This document shows positions 22,618 to 33,725 of a DNA stretch of 64,000 nt, piece by piece. Origin of the DNA: Loripinus fragilis. Its lineage: Eukaryota > Mollusca > Bivalvia > Lucinida > Lucinidae. The notes beneath the pieces were generated by a model that saw only the letters and a list, made by a program, of their open reading frames with translations, was not told the DNA's origin and did not search any database. The DNA lies in NCBI GenBank assembly GCA_964019695.1, contig OZ026527.1, positions 70,392,593 to 70,456,592 of the forward strand, read 5' to 3'. Position 1 is the stretch's first letter; each line of letters starts with the position of its first letter. Made by a program: the position numbers and the translations under genes.

Positions 22618-23041
22618 CTAGAGCAGAAGTCGATGGTACACCATCGCAAATACCCGCTTTTTGACCTATAACCTTTACCTTGGGGTCAAGGTCACACAAA
22701 TTGTAGCTCAGTACCTTCAACATAATATTACCTATGCACCTGTAAAGTTTGAAGTTGCTATGTCCAATGGTTAAGGAGAAGAAGCATTTACAAAAATACA
22801 CTATATGACCTTGACCTAAGCCACCAAATGCAGTCCAGTGCCCTCCAAATCATATGACCTTTGCACCTGCAAAATTTGAAATTGCTACGTCCAACAGTTT
22901 AGGAGAAGATGCATTTACAAGAAAGTACATTATTTGACCTTCGCACGGACGGACGGACGGACGTACAGACGGACGGACGACGGACTGACTTTGATACGAA
23001 ATTAATATACCCTTTTTTTCTAAAGAAAAAAGCGGGTATAA
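22618..23041 (-). repeat. Short HINE-like element, complete
   Basis: On the minus strand: 5' stem-loop TATACCCGC...GGGTATA (about 23007-23041), a (GTCC)n tract (plus-strand GACGGACGG at 22943-22982), two ~120-150-bp units (CTGYAAARTTTGAARTTGCT near 22740 and 22868), then the hairpin CGATGG-TGTA-CCATCG (22631-22646), nine bases, CTAG (22618-22621) and TT. It is the most compact element here showing all parts of the architecture in one copy. Confidence 0.72.
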
Positions 23042-23082
23042 AAATAGTGTTCACATAAAAAGTAATATTACACAAGATTATT

Positions 23083-23200
23083 AACTCATTCAAGCCTAGC
23101 TCCTTTTAAGGGACATAGAGTAGACAAACTATGTAGACCCAGATCAGATGTTGTGCAACCTCTGATCAGGGTCTTCACTCCTATCTTTAATAATGTTCTA
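23083..23200. repeat. Fragment of TTAA-type hairpin MITE
   Basis: Starts TTAACTCATTCAAGCCTAGC and contains GACCCAGATCAGATG..CTCTGATCAGGGTC, like the termini and centre of the MITE at 53449-53661. No matching right terminus is visible. Confidence 0.45.
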
Positions 23201-23560
23201 CTTCACTTTGAATTCAAATGAATGATAATTACCCTCAAACAACCCTAAACTTTAAGACAGACTCATCCATATGATTAGAATTGAAAAATCCATTCAGCTG
23301 AAATTTGTTAAATATAGAAATAATGTAACTTTGTGTATGGAATGCTTTTGGCTCCAATATGATCTATACAATAATATTCCCTGCCAAAATATTCTGGTGC
23401 TATGGCAACAAGTATGATATAAATACATGCCTATGCTTTGATAACTATTCATTTTGTCCCCTCCTATCAATGATAAGGATTCAAAAAATCATTATAGAAC
23501 AGTTCTTGAACACAGTTTATCTACCATATGATATACATGTAAGGCTATTTCCAGTTTAAA

Positions 23561-24840
23561 CAAGGCAAATTCGACGAATTTATATCCCTCTACGAAGGGT
23601 TATTTGAGAGAAACATGTAAATCACAAAACATAATCCCATTTATCTAACCCTTAGTTCACCTACGGTATCATTCAGATCATAACAAACACCTGTCAAGTA
23701 TGTTTTAGTGCTTAGTTCAATAAAAAATATACTTACATCTGCACAATTTCAATATCTGACCTTTAAACCCAACCTCAGAGGTCAAGATTGTGTGTAAATT
23801 CAAAGTGTTACCTTGCATGTAGGTCTACACTTCTTCCACTTTACTTTGATATGCAACATGACCACTTTTAGAAAAGAACAAAAATGACCCTTTGACCCCA
23901 CCCCAGGGGTTGTTGGTGTGTGTAATGACAGCACACTTGCTTTCATGGTGCTCTGTGCTCAATTCCCTTTAATTTGATATGCAACATGACTATTTTCAGT
24001 AAAAGATATAGTTTGACCTTTTGACCCCACCCCTTGGGTCAATGGTGTAACTGTGGGCAAAATATTTGCTACCATGTTGCTGCCAGCGTCATCAGCTTTA
24101 ATTTGATATGCAACATGACTACTTTCAGAAAAATATATATAGTTTGACCTTTTGACCCACCCCCTGGGTCGAGGGTGTGTCTGTGGGCAAAATATTTGCT
24201 ACCATGTTGCTGCCAACGTCGCCAGCTTTAATTTGATATGCAACATGACCATATTCTGAAAAAGTTTAATTTTGGCCTCGGCCCCACCCCCTAAGTCCAC
24301 CAAAGGGGCTCGGAATCAGGCCTTCAAACTGAAATCCCGTTTGATATGTTTCATATCTATTGCTGCTCTGCCTGCATGCAAAATTTCAGCAAAAAAATAT
24401 TAATAATTGCCTTAGTTATTGGGAAATTTAAATATTTGACCTTTGACCCCTTAGGTGGGGTCAAAGAGGGTGGGGTAAAACTTTGACACTGCCATTCTTA
24501 TCTACAGGCACTTGGCAATCATGGTCTATAGCGAGAAGTTGGTAAATATAATAGCTTTGATGAAATGTGAAGATCATTACACAAAAAAGCTAATATAGGT
24601 TTTGCCTTATAATTGCCTATACTTAAACAAGGGCAATAACTCAAGTGTTAAGAGGTCGATTTTGACCAAACTTATAGGATATCAAGAGTCCATGATACTT
24701 ATCATTTGTACCAAGAATGAATTAAATCTGACCAATAGGTACTGAGATTAAATCCGGATGGTCGGACGGACGGAATGGACGGACGGACAGACGGACGGAC
24801 GACGCCAAAACTATATCCCTCCGACTTTGTCGGGGGATAA
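23561..24840 (-). repeat. HINE-like element in unit A
   Basis: On the minus strand: 5' stem-loop TATCCCCCGAC..GTCGGAGGGATA (about 24813-24838), (GTCC)n (plus-strand GACGGACGG 24758-24802), then ~128-bp units (TTTGATATGCAACATGAC near 23846, 23971, 24100, 24229). The 3' end has a hairpin AAATTC-GTC-GAATTT and CTTG then TT, i.e. CAAG at 23561 on the plus strand. Its duplicate is at 26202-27481. Confidence 0.7.
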
Positions 24841-24846
24841 TAACTA

Positions 24847-25408
24847 TACTGCAGGGAAAAAAGTTTAGCAATTAGTTATAATGGGTTTTCCCATAGGCGA
24901 TTTTTGTAGCATTAGATCTAATTCATTAGCAAGTGCACAAATCTGTCAATTGCTTGAAAATGACAATTTTCAACCCTCAAGAGGTCAAAAGAAACAAATT
25001 ATGATTTCATAGCGAGGATTTGATCTGCTGAGCATTTTAATTTCAAACGCTATTCAATTGAAAGGGAGGTAATTTGAAAAATACGATTTTTAACTTACAA
25101 CCGTACGAAAATGGTGACCAAAACTTTCAGTTTTATACTGTTTTCACATTTTGGCTTTTAGATCTAAACATTTAATGGAAAATGAAACTTTTAGCTGAAA
25201 AATATTTGTGTAATTGCCAGATAAGCTGTTTTAGCAAGGGGACTTAAAATCAGACTTTATATTATGTGAAATGCCAACCAGCCAGTTAATTTTATTGTAC
25301 TTGTAAACGTTTGCCAACATACAATTTTGATATTATGAAATTAAAAATCCCATTTCTTCATAACTGTGAATCCCCTAAGTAATTGCTTAACTTTTTTCCC
25401 TCGGTGTA
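24847..25408. mobile_element. TA-flanked inverted-repeat MITE, unit A copy
   Basis: The left end TACTGCAGGGAAAAAAGTTT and the reverse complement of the right end, TACACCGAGGGAAAAAAGTT, pair, and AGCAATTA follows on both sides. TA at each edge and the GGGAAAAAAGTT terminus fit a Tc1/mariner-derived MITE of 562 bases. No ORF of note. Confidence 0.68.
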
Positions 25409-25799
25409 TTTAGAGTTCTCACCAGCTCAAGGTGTAGAAGCATTCGTTTAAGGGTTCTCTCTAGTATGAATAAACATTTATATAAGAGTTCTCTCCAGTA
25501 TGAATGAACATTTATCTACATTATTAACCCGAGTAATAACTTGTAAATGCCAGACAACATTAACACATTTATAACTAGTGTATATAACATAAACCAGGAA
25601 AGGCTGAAAACAGTATATACTCCTCTACACCCCTCTAGATTAAAGTACATAATTAATAATTCCTTCCCTTATTTATCAACCAAATTTTTTTCTTGTGGGT
25701 ACTCAAAGGAACCCTCTCAATCAAAGAGTTATTTTGAGATCCCAAATGAATTTTATGTTTAAACTGATGCCTAAGAATTGTTCATCAAATATTCACTCT

Positions 25800-26080
25800 C
25801 TTAATGCTTGAACTAGATTTCTCAGAATCAGAGCATAACCATTTGTGCAATTTAGGTAGAAGGCATCATGAGGAACAGTTCTATGAAATTATTTTGAATT
25901 TAATCCAATTGGTCAGGAGAAGATGCTGCATTAAGATAGTTCTTATCTAGAGCTCTGGCGGTCCTTTTGTTCAGCAGAGTGGAACCATTTGTGCAATTTG
26001 GTAGAAGGCATCATGAGGAAAAATTCTGTGAAATTATTTTGAATATGGACAAGTGGTTCAGACCATTGTCTCATAAGTTT
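25800..26080 (-). repeat. ~155-bp minisatellite piece (unit A)
   Basis: Two units with CCATTTGTGCAATTT.GGTAG, GGCATCATGAGGAA and TTATCTAGAGCTCTGG, as in the HINE at 18710-21093. The unit B copy is at 28440-28705, and further blocks lie at 31250-31880 and 33180-33725. Confidence 0.75.
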
Positions 26081-26201
26081 AACATATCAAGTGAGAATAA
26101 TGACTTTGGCTTCAACAGTATTCAAAAAATCATTATAGAACAGTTCTTGAACACATAGTTTATCTACCATATTATATATACATGTAAGGCTATTTCCAGT
26201 T

Positions 26202-27481
26202 TAAACAAGGCAAATTCGACAAATTTATTTCCCCCGACGAAGGGTTATTTGAGAGAAACATGTAAATCACAAAACATAATCCCATTTATCTAACCCTTAG
26301 TTCACCTACAGTATCATTCAGATCATAACAAACACCTGTCAAGTATGTTTTAGTGCTTAGTTCAATAAAAAATATACTTACATCTGCACAATTTCAATAT
26401 CTGACCTTTAAACCCAACCTCAGAGGTCAAGATTGTGTGTAAATTCAAAGTGTTACCTTGCATGTAGGTCTACACTTCTTCCACTTTACTTTGATATGCA
26501 ACATGACCACTTTTAGAAAAGAACAAAAATGACCCTTTGACCCCACCCCAGGGGTTGTTGGTGTGTGTAATGACAGCACACTTGCTTTCATGGTGCTCTG
26601 TGCTCAATTCCCTTTAATTTGATATGCAACATGACTACTTTCAGTAAAAGATATAGTTTGACCTTTTGACCCCACCCCTTGGGTCAAGGGTGTAACTGTG
26701 GGCAAAATATTTGCTACCATGTTGCTGCCAGCGTCATCAGCTTTAATTTGATATGCAACATGACTACTTTCAGAAAAATATATATAGTTTGACCTTTTGA
26801 CCCACCCCCTGGGTCGAGGGTGTGTCTGTGGGCAAAATATTTGCTACCATGTTGCTGCCAATGTCGCCAGCTTTAATTTGATATGCAACATGACCATATT
26901 CTGAAAAAGTTTAATTTTGGCCTCGGCCCCACCCCCTAAGTCCACCAAAGGGTCTCAGAATCAGGCCTTCAAACTGAAATCCCGTTTGATATGTTTCAAA
27001 TCTATTGCTGCTCTGCCTGCATGCAAAATTTCAGCAAATAATAATAATAATTGCCTTAGTTATTGGGAAATTTAAATATTTGACCTTTGACCTCTTAGGT
27101 GGGGTCAAAGGGGGTGGGGTAAAACTTTGACACTGCCATTCTTATCTACAGGCACTTGGCAATCATGGTCTATAGCGAGAAGTTGGTAAATATAATAGCT
27201 TTGATGAAATGTGAAGATCATTACACAAAAAAGCTAATATAGGTTTTGCCTTATAATTGCATACACTTAAACAAGGGCAATAACTCAAGTGTTAAGAGGT
27301 CGATTTTGACCAAACTTATAGTATATCAAGAGTCCATGATACTTATCATTTGTACCAAGAATGAATTAAATCTGACCAATAGGTACTGAGATATGAATCC
27401 GGACGGACGGACGGAATGGACGGACGGACAGACGGACGGACGACGCCAAAACTATATCCCTCCGACTTTGTCGGGGGATAA
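26202..27481 (-). repeat. HINE-like element in unit B
   Basis: Duplicate of the element at 23561-24840 with the same architecture. One base change weakens the 3' hairpin. The GACGGACGG tract is slightly more regular here than in unit A. Confidence 0.7.
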
Positions 27482-27487
27482 TAACTA

Positions 27488-28049
27488 TACTGCGGGGAAA
27501 AAAGTTTAGCAATTAGTTATAATGGGTTTTCCCAAAGGCAATTTTTGTAGCATTAGATCTAATTCATTAGCAAGTGCACAAATCTGTCAATTGCTTGAAA
27601 ATGACAATTTTCAACCCTCAAGAGGTCAAAAGAAACAAATTATGATTTCATAGCGAGGATTTGATCTGCTGAGAATTTTAATTTCAAACGCTATTCAATT
27701 GAAAGGGAGGTAATTTGAAAAATACGATTTTTAACTTACAACCGTACGAAAATGGTGACCAAAACTTTCAGTTTTATACTGTTTTCACTTTTTGGCTTTT
27801 AGATCTAAACATTTAATGGAAAATGAAACTTTTAGCTGAAAAATATTTGTGTAATTGCCAGATAAGCTGTTTTAGCAAGGGGACTTAAAATCAGACGTTA
27901 TATTATGTGAAATGCCAACCAGCCAGTTAATTTTATTGTACTTGTAAACATTTGCCAACATACAATTTTGATATTATGAAATTAAAAATCCCATTTCTTC
28001 ATAACTGTGAATCCCCTAAGTAATTGCTTAACTTTTTTCCCTCGGTGTA
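27488..28049. mobile_element. TA-flanked inverted-repeat MITE, unit B copy
   Basis: Duplicate of the element at 24847-25408, carried along by the segmental duplication rather than inserted independently. A few substitutions separate the two. Confidence 0.68.
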
Positions 28050-29540
28050 TTAAGAGTTCTCACCAGCTCAAGGTGTAGAAGCATTCGTGTAAAGGTTCTC
28101 TCTAGTATGAATAAACATTTATATAAGAGTTCTCTCCAGTATGAATGAACATTTATCTACATTATTAACCCGAGTAATAACTTGTAAATGCCAGACAACA
28201 TTAACACATTTATAACTAGTGTATATAACATAAACCAGGAAAGGCTGAAAACAGTATATACTCCTCTACACCCCTCTAGATTAAAGTACATAATTAATAA
28301 TTCCTTCCCTTATTTATCAACCAAATTTTTTTCTTGTGGGTACTCAAAGGAACCCTCTCAATCAAAGAGTTATTTTGAGATCCCAAATGAATTTTATGTT
28401 TAAACTGATGCCTAAGAATTGTTCATCAAATATTCACTCTCTTAATGCTTGAACTAGATTTCTCAGAATCAGAGCATAACCATTTGTGCAATTTAGGTAG
28501 AAGGCATCATGAGGAACAGTTCTATGAAATTATTTTGAATTTAAACCAATTGGTCAGGAGAAGATGCTGCATTAAGATAGTTCTTATCTAGAGCTCTGGC
28601 GGTCCTTTTGTTCAGCAGAGTGGAACCATTTGTGCAATTTGGTAGAAGGCATCATGAGGAAAAATTCTGTGAAATTATTTTGAATATGGACCAGTGGTTC
28701 AGACCATTGTCTCATTAGGTTTAACATATCAAGTGAGAATAATGACTTTGGCTTCAACAGTATTCAAAAAATCAACTTTTCAAAAAAATTCACGTTTAAA
28801 TACAATAGGAAGCAAATTTGACCTTGACCTTTAGTAGGTTAAGGTCAACTAAGGATCATCAATTGAACAAATTTGGAAGGCCCTACATCCCCTATGCTAC
28901 ATACCAAGTCCCAATATCACAGGCCTTCTGGTTCTGAAGAACATTTTTAAATGGTTTTTACCATATATGGGCATGGCGGCCATCTTGGTCATGTGACCCA
29001 AATATTTTGCATACATTTTGACTAACTATCATGAGTCTTCACATGAAATTTGTTTTACTGTATTGATGGGACTCCAATATGAGTGACCTAAGCTGAAAGG
29101 TCAACCTTGACCTTTGGATTTTATATAGCCATTGTCTTATTAGGTTAAACATATCAAGTGAGAATAATGACTTTAGGCTTCCACAGTTTTAAATAAAAAT
29201 CAACTTTTCAGAAATTTTCCCATTAGGAAGCAAATTTGACCTTGAGTCAATGACGTTATGAAGGTCAAGGTCACCCTAGGATCATCATTTGAACAAACTT
29301 GGTAGGCCCCATTACCCAAATGCTACATACCAAGTCCCAAGGTCATCGGCCTTCTGGTTCTAGAGAAGCAGATTTTTAAAGGGGTTTTTACCATATATGG
29401 GCGTGGCGTTCATATTGGTCATGTGACCAGGACCATTTGAACAAACTACTTACCTGTGTATTAGGAGTCTCCATATGAAATTTGAATTTAATTGGCCTAG
29501 TGGTTTCAGAGAAGATGTTTGAAGCTGTGGGCAGAGTTTA

Positions 29541-30639
29541 GGCCATTAAAAAAAATACCTGTGTTTCCGGTTCCCCGACCGACCCTAAAAATTCGGGGCC
29601 GACTCTAAACTTTTTTTTTCAAAAAAAAAATCGAATTTTCGTATCACAAATTTGCTAGAAAACTGACAAAAAATGGATAAATCAGAGTAAAATATGAAGA
29701 AATATTGTAAGCTTAACGTGCCTTAGAGCTAAATAAATAATTCAGAAGCATTTGAAGTCTGAAAATTGCTCTTATTTATGTGAAATTTGCCGATTTATTT
29801 GCGAAATTTTCGGAAAAAAGTACCCACGAAAACTAATGACATATCATTTTTTAGTACTTTAGAAATGAACAATGTGAAAAAAAGTTTATCAGGCAACCTG
29901 AAAACCATATTTTTTCGTATTTTGGTAAGAAAAATGATTAAGGTCTGGTCTCATCTTCTCTTATTTTCACCTTTCCAGTGCGCTCTGTAATGGTGTTATT
30001 TTCATTGTCTGCGCAGGCGCGAGTATTTTGAAGAATGCTTCCCGGCAAAGACCATGTGTTAAATTGGTCATTGTTGTAATAAATCCTTGCTTTATAGGAA
30101 CACCTCACACCTTCATCAGCCAAATTGTTATAATCAGTGATGATATATGAAATAATAGTAAAAACTTAAGCAGAAAACAGCAATTTAACCTTGATCAAAT
30201 ATTGAATATTAAAGTTATTGTACAAGCAATGGCTTTTGAGAAAAAAAAAACATATGAAAACAAGAACTGGCTTTTATTTCAATATAATCATAATGATATA
30301 ATAAAGTCACTTTACACTTAATATATTCTGGTCTCCTCTGTCTTTGAAACAAAATAAATTTATTGTGATTGTTGTTACCAGACAGAACACGACAGTCCAA
30401 TGTTTGTAATGCCAGGGTGAACAAATTTAGAACAACACCATCTGCCATAGTACATATCACCAGGATCCACAGCCTGATGACATTGCCTGTACTTTTTTGG
30501 AGAGGAGGGAAAGAACTGTTTTGTACTGTAAGCAAAAAAAAAAAAAAAAGTAAAAAAAAAAAAAAAAGTAAAGCCTACCTACCGACCCTGTTTTTTTCTG
30601 GCAAGGAACCTGAAACACAACTATTTTTTTTTTTTGGCC
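29541..30639. mobile_element. Inverted-repeat element with GGCC termini, PIF/Harbinger-like
   Basis: The left end GGCCATTAAAAAAAATACCTGTG and the reverse-complemented right end GGCCAAAAAAAAAAAATAGTTGTG pair over about 60 bases; both then carry TTTC.GGTTCC and a GACCGACCCT or AGGGTCGGTAGG block. TTA lies directly outside each end, which fits the 3-base target of PIF/Harbinger, but this is short evidence. The interior holds poly(A/T) tracts and short frames without recognisable domains. Confidence 0.55.
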
Positions 30640-30649
30640 TTATGAAAGT

Positions 30650-31048
30650 TTCCTAGACTTTACAGGACAGCCGGTCTGGTGGACTGGAAAAATCTGCCTG
30701 ACCAACCAGGATTTCACCAGACCGACACCATATGAGAACAAACATATAAACAAAAAAGAAAAAGTATATTTTTTTGAGTTTAAATGGAATGTAATGTATA
30801 AATATGACCACAAAATATCCATGACAGCTCAGTAAACAAAATTTTGATAGCTGCTAAACACAGTTTTCCAATATGGCTTTTGATTGGTTGATTAAAACAA
30901 GAGTATTTTTATATATTCCGCCAAAACAGTAACTTTTGGGCTCAGATTTCACAGGACAGTCGGTCCTGTGATTAGGTAACTCTTGTCAGACCGCAGGAAA
31001 ATCTGCCAGTCATGTCAGACGGTCCTGTGACGTTTCACAATGACTGTG
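30650..31048. mobile_element. Possible inverted-repeat element (ACAGGACAGCCGGTC)
   Basis: CACAGGACCG and GGCAGATTTTCC words occur in inverted orientation near the two ends (30660-30700 against 30990-31040). Termini are imperfect and no target duplication is clear. Confidence 0.4.
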
Positions 31049-31133
31049 TGGGCGGACGACGGACAATGGACGGACGCCGGAGTGACTGGTATACTATAAG
31101 CTCCCCCATGAGCCTTCGGCTCAGGTAAGCTAA

Positions 31134-31885
31134 CAAGAGGGCCCTAGGGCCCTGGATCGCTCATCTGAATCCTCATTCATGAAAAGATAATGTATTGGCC
31201 AGTGGCTATAGAGATATCATTCAAATATAGAGATATTTTTATTTTAGCTCTGGTGGCCATGCTGTTACCAGTTTTGGTAAAGGGCATCATGAGGAACATT
31301 TCTGTAAAAATTATTTTGAATTGCACCATTGGTTAAGGAGATGTCATTTAAAGACATTTCTCAGCGAGAACTCTGGTGGCCCTTTGTGCGATGGAGCAGA
31401 ACCATTTGTGTAGTTTAAGTAGAGGGCATTATGAGTAACAGATCTGTGAAACTATTTCGAATTGGGATCTGTGGTTCAGGAGCCTTGAGGAGATATCATT
31501 TAAAGATATTTCTTATCTAGAACTTTTAGCCGCCTTTATTGTTTGGCGGAGTGGAACCATTTATGCAATTTTCGTAGAGGTCATCACCAGGAACAATTCT
31601 GTGAAATTATTTTTAATTTGGACCAGTGGTTCAGGAGATGTCATTTAAAGACAATTCTTATCTAGGCCTCTGATGGCCTCTTTGTTCAGCAGAGCAGAAC
31701 CTTTGTGCAACTTTGTTAGAAGGCATCATGAGAAACAATTTTGTGAAATTATTGTGAATTTTGACCAGTGGTTTAAATATTTCTTATCTAGAGCTCTGGT
31801 GGCCCTTTTGTGCATCCAAGAGGAACCATTTGTGCAATTCTGGTAGAGGGTATCATCAGGAATAGAGCAAACCTATATAGTTCCC
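31134..31885 (-). repeat. HINE-like element, 5'-truncated
   Basis: The plus-strand left edge CAAG-AGGGCCCTAGGGCCCT (31134) is a 3' palindrome followed on the minus strand by CTTG and TT. Four to five ~155-bp minisatellite units follow. The right edge GAGCAAACCTATATAGTTCCC is only half of the 5' stem-loop seen at 21071-21093. It abuts the preceding HINE without a gap, in the same orientation. Confidence 0.65.
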
Positions 31886-32333
31886 AGTTCTTATAACAAC
31901 ACAGAATGCAAGATTTATTAAGTCAATGTAATTACCTTTATCAAGGACATCTGAACATGCGATATAAATTCATTCTTCATTGATCACCTCACAGCTGTTC
32001 TGTCCTTAGTCAGACTTCTTAGCTAGAGTCACCTGAAACAAACATGTATATGGCTCTAAATTTAGCCAATGTATAGTAGATGTGCTAAAACTCTGAACAC
32101 TAGTTGTCCATAAAAAGGCCTTTCTTACTAGACAGTAGACATACAGTGCAGCCCCAGATCAGACTGCTTCTGATGTAGCAGTCTGATCAGGGTCTTCCCT
32201 GTTTGCTATTCTGACAAGCACTTGATGTATTCCAGCCTTGATAAGTTATTAACCCACATGTAATCTGAGAACAAAAAGAGAAATGTTCTAAATTTTGGAA
32301 AATTTACTGTAGATATTGTGAATGTTCAAAGAG
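31886..32333. repeat. Decayed TTAA-type hairpin MITE and unassigned DNA
   Basis: CCCCAGATCAGACTGCTTCTGATGTAGCAGTCTGATCAGGGTC at 32151-32193 is a hairpin of the type seen at 53449 and 59914 (described here by its ends: CCCAGATCAGAC and GTCTGATCAGGG). The remainder is unassigned. Confidence 0.4.
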
Positions 32334-32607
32334 TGATGTGCATTAACGGGCTTTTTTGCCCCCACCCCCCCCCCCCTCCATGAGGCTGAAATATAAATAT
32401 GATTTTTACTAATTTGTTCTTATTGGTTTATTAGAACAATAACCAAAGTGTAAAAGTCTCGAATTAATTCAACTTTAACCGTTGCTATAGTAACAAATAT
32501 GGCCACCAAAATAGGCTGAAAACAGGAAACTGACCATTTTGGAGCAAATTTGAGATGTTTGACAGACCAATTAACATAGAGCACTAGCAAATATCAAAAA
32601 GATATTT

Positions 32608-32758
32608 TAGAGTCTGTGCTAGATTAGAGTAGAGTTACGTAGATGGTCACGTTATCGTACTTTTATTATTTATCGGATTGGACAAATATATGATTTTCAT
32701 TCATATTTCTAACTGGAAATCTATTCTGTCACTCTACTCTTATCGAGCACGGACTATA
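32608..32758. mobile_element. ~150-bp TA-flanked MITE
   Basis: Left TAGAGTCTGTGCTAGATTAG and reverse-complemented right TATAGTCCGTGCTCGATAAG, both followed by AGTAGAGT; TA at each edge. It disrupts the fold-back element at 32334-33170. A relative is at 58230-58358. Confidence 0.7.
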
Positions 32759-32787
32759 CACAGGTTTAGATAAGCAATTATTTTCAG

Positions 32788-32931
32788 CGTAAAAAAGTAA
32801 ATATTTTCTTACCCATCAGTTTATACATATGTTTTGGGTGCTCAAAAGAACCGTCTCATTGAGATGGTTCTTTTGAGTACCCACAACATACGTTTTGGTT
32901 GAGAAATAAGAAAATTAAATTTTCGTTACGC
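32788..32931. mobile_element. Hairpin MITE with near-perfect 37-base core
   Basis: The arms pair from GCGTAA..AAAGT outside to a centre at 32841-32877 made of CTCAAAAGAACCGTCTCA and its near-exact complement around a 1-2 base loop. Almost the whole 144 bases fold on themselves. The same core recurs at 38940-38976. Confidence 0.75.
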
Positions 32932-33179
32932 ACTCTTAACTAAGTCATGTTTTAACAGCTGATGGGAATTATCACCACACACAACATATTAGAAGGAATG
33001 TTTGGTATTTAGCTGTGCTGATATCTAATTTTTTAAAAAAGGTCTTCAAATGCCTTAAATTTGGCCCAAAATGGTAATTTGTCTATTTCAAGCTTTACTT
33101 TGTGGGTCATTTTTGTTACCATAGCAACTGTAAAAATTAAATTAATGCCGAAATTTTAGACTTCAGTTAATCTTCCCTG

Positions 33180-33725
33180 TATTAAGCCAAGCGAAACTGT
33201 TTGTGCAATTTTGATAGAAGCCATCATGAGGAACAATTCTGTGAAATTGGTTTGAATTTGAACCAGTGGTTCAGGAGGAAACGTCATTAAAAGACATTTA
33301 TTATCTAGAGCTCTGGCAGCCTCTTTGTTCGGCAGAGCGGAACCATTTGAGAAATTTTGGTAGAAGGCATCATGAGAAACAATTCAGTGAAATTATTTTG
33401 AATTTGGACATGTGGGTCAGGAGGAGATGTCGTTTAAAGATATTTCTTATCTGGAGCTCTGGCAGCCCTTTTGTTCAGTGGAGCAAAAACATTTGTGCAA
33501 TTCTAGTTAAGGGCATTATGAGAAACAATTCTGTGAAATTATTTTAAATTTGGACCAGTGGTTCAGGAGGAAATTTCATCAAAAGACATTTCTTTAAATA
33601 TCTAGTGCTCTGGCAGCCCCTCTGTTCGGTGGAGCAGAACCATTTGTGCAATTTTATAAGGCATCATCAGGAACTATTCTGTGAAATAACTTTAAATTTG
33701 GACCAGTGGTTGAGGAGGAGCTATT
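33180..33725 (-). repeat. ~155-bp minisatellite block
   Basis: Three to four units marked by CCATTTGTGCAATT, ATCATGAG.AACAATTC and ATCTAGAGCTCTGG. Same family as 18830-20545 and 31250-31880; no terminal structures are seen, so this is a fragment of a HINE. Confidence 0.7.

Larger units (their letters stand above)
23479..26119. repeat. Segmental tandem duplication, unit A
   Basis: First of two adjacent ~2.64-kb copies. It begins at ATTCAAAAAATCA (23479-23491), which recurs at 26120-26132 and 28762-28774. It contains a HINE (23561-24840), a TA-flanked MITE (24847-25408) and a ~155-bp minisatellite piece (25800-26080). It differs from unit B at roughly 35-40 positions by eye, about 98.5 percent identity. 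Sequence left of 23479 is unrelated to that left of 26120. Confidence 0.93.
26120..28761. repeat. Segmental tandem duplication, unit B
   Basis: Second copy, 2642 bases against 2641 in unit A, colinear throughout. It ends at the third ATTCAAAAAATCA; the sequence after it continues the ~430-bp HINE units (compare 28706 with 29133), so the right flank is the ancestral context. The same 13-base word at all three boundaries suggests the duplication used it as homology. Confidence 0.93.
28706..31131 (-). repeat. HINE-like element with ~430-bp units, interrupted
   Basis: Two units (from 28706 and 29133; marker ACATATCAAGTGAGAATAATG) are followed at 29541 and 30650 by inserted elements. The minus-strand 5' end then follows: (GTCC)-type tract (plus-strand GGACGACGGACAATGGACGG, 31052-31071) and the stem-loop TGAGCC-GAA-GGCTCA near 31109-31123, ending TTAGCTTACC. 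The 3' end is not located. TCAAGGTCA or its complement occurs at 28819, 29237 and 29265. Confidence 0.6.
32334..33170. mobile_element. Fold-back element, second copy, itself invaded
   Basis: The left arm (GTGCATTAACGGGC, then TATTGGTTTATTAGAACAAT and GTTGCTATAGTAACAAATATGG) matches the left arm at 5068. The right arm, with CATTTTTGTTACCATAGCAAC (33101-33121), is its inverted partner; the outermost right end is lost. Two unrelated short inverted-repeat elements sit inside (32608-32758 and 32788-32931). A C-rich run lies at 32361-32378. Confidence 0.65.

Noticed and set aside
25547..25762. 71-codon frame repeated identically at 28188-28403
   Set aside because: Identity follows from the segmental duplication, not from coding constraint; no recognisable motif and low-complexity AT-rich composition.
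30369..30656. 95-codon frame with Lys-rich centre
   Set aside because: Arises from poly(A) tracts inside the GGCC-terminus element.
18830..33725. CRISPR-like or satellite array interpretation of the ~155-bp repeats
   Set aside because: Units are long, adjacent, diverged and interspersed within mobile elements; no short repeat-spacer pattern.
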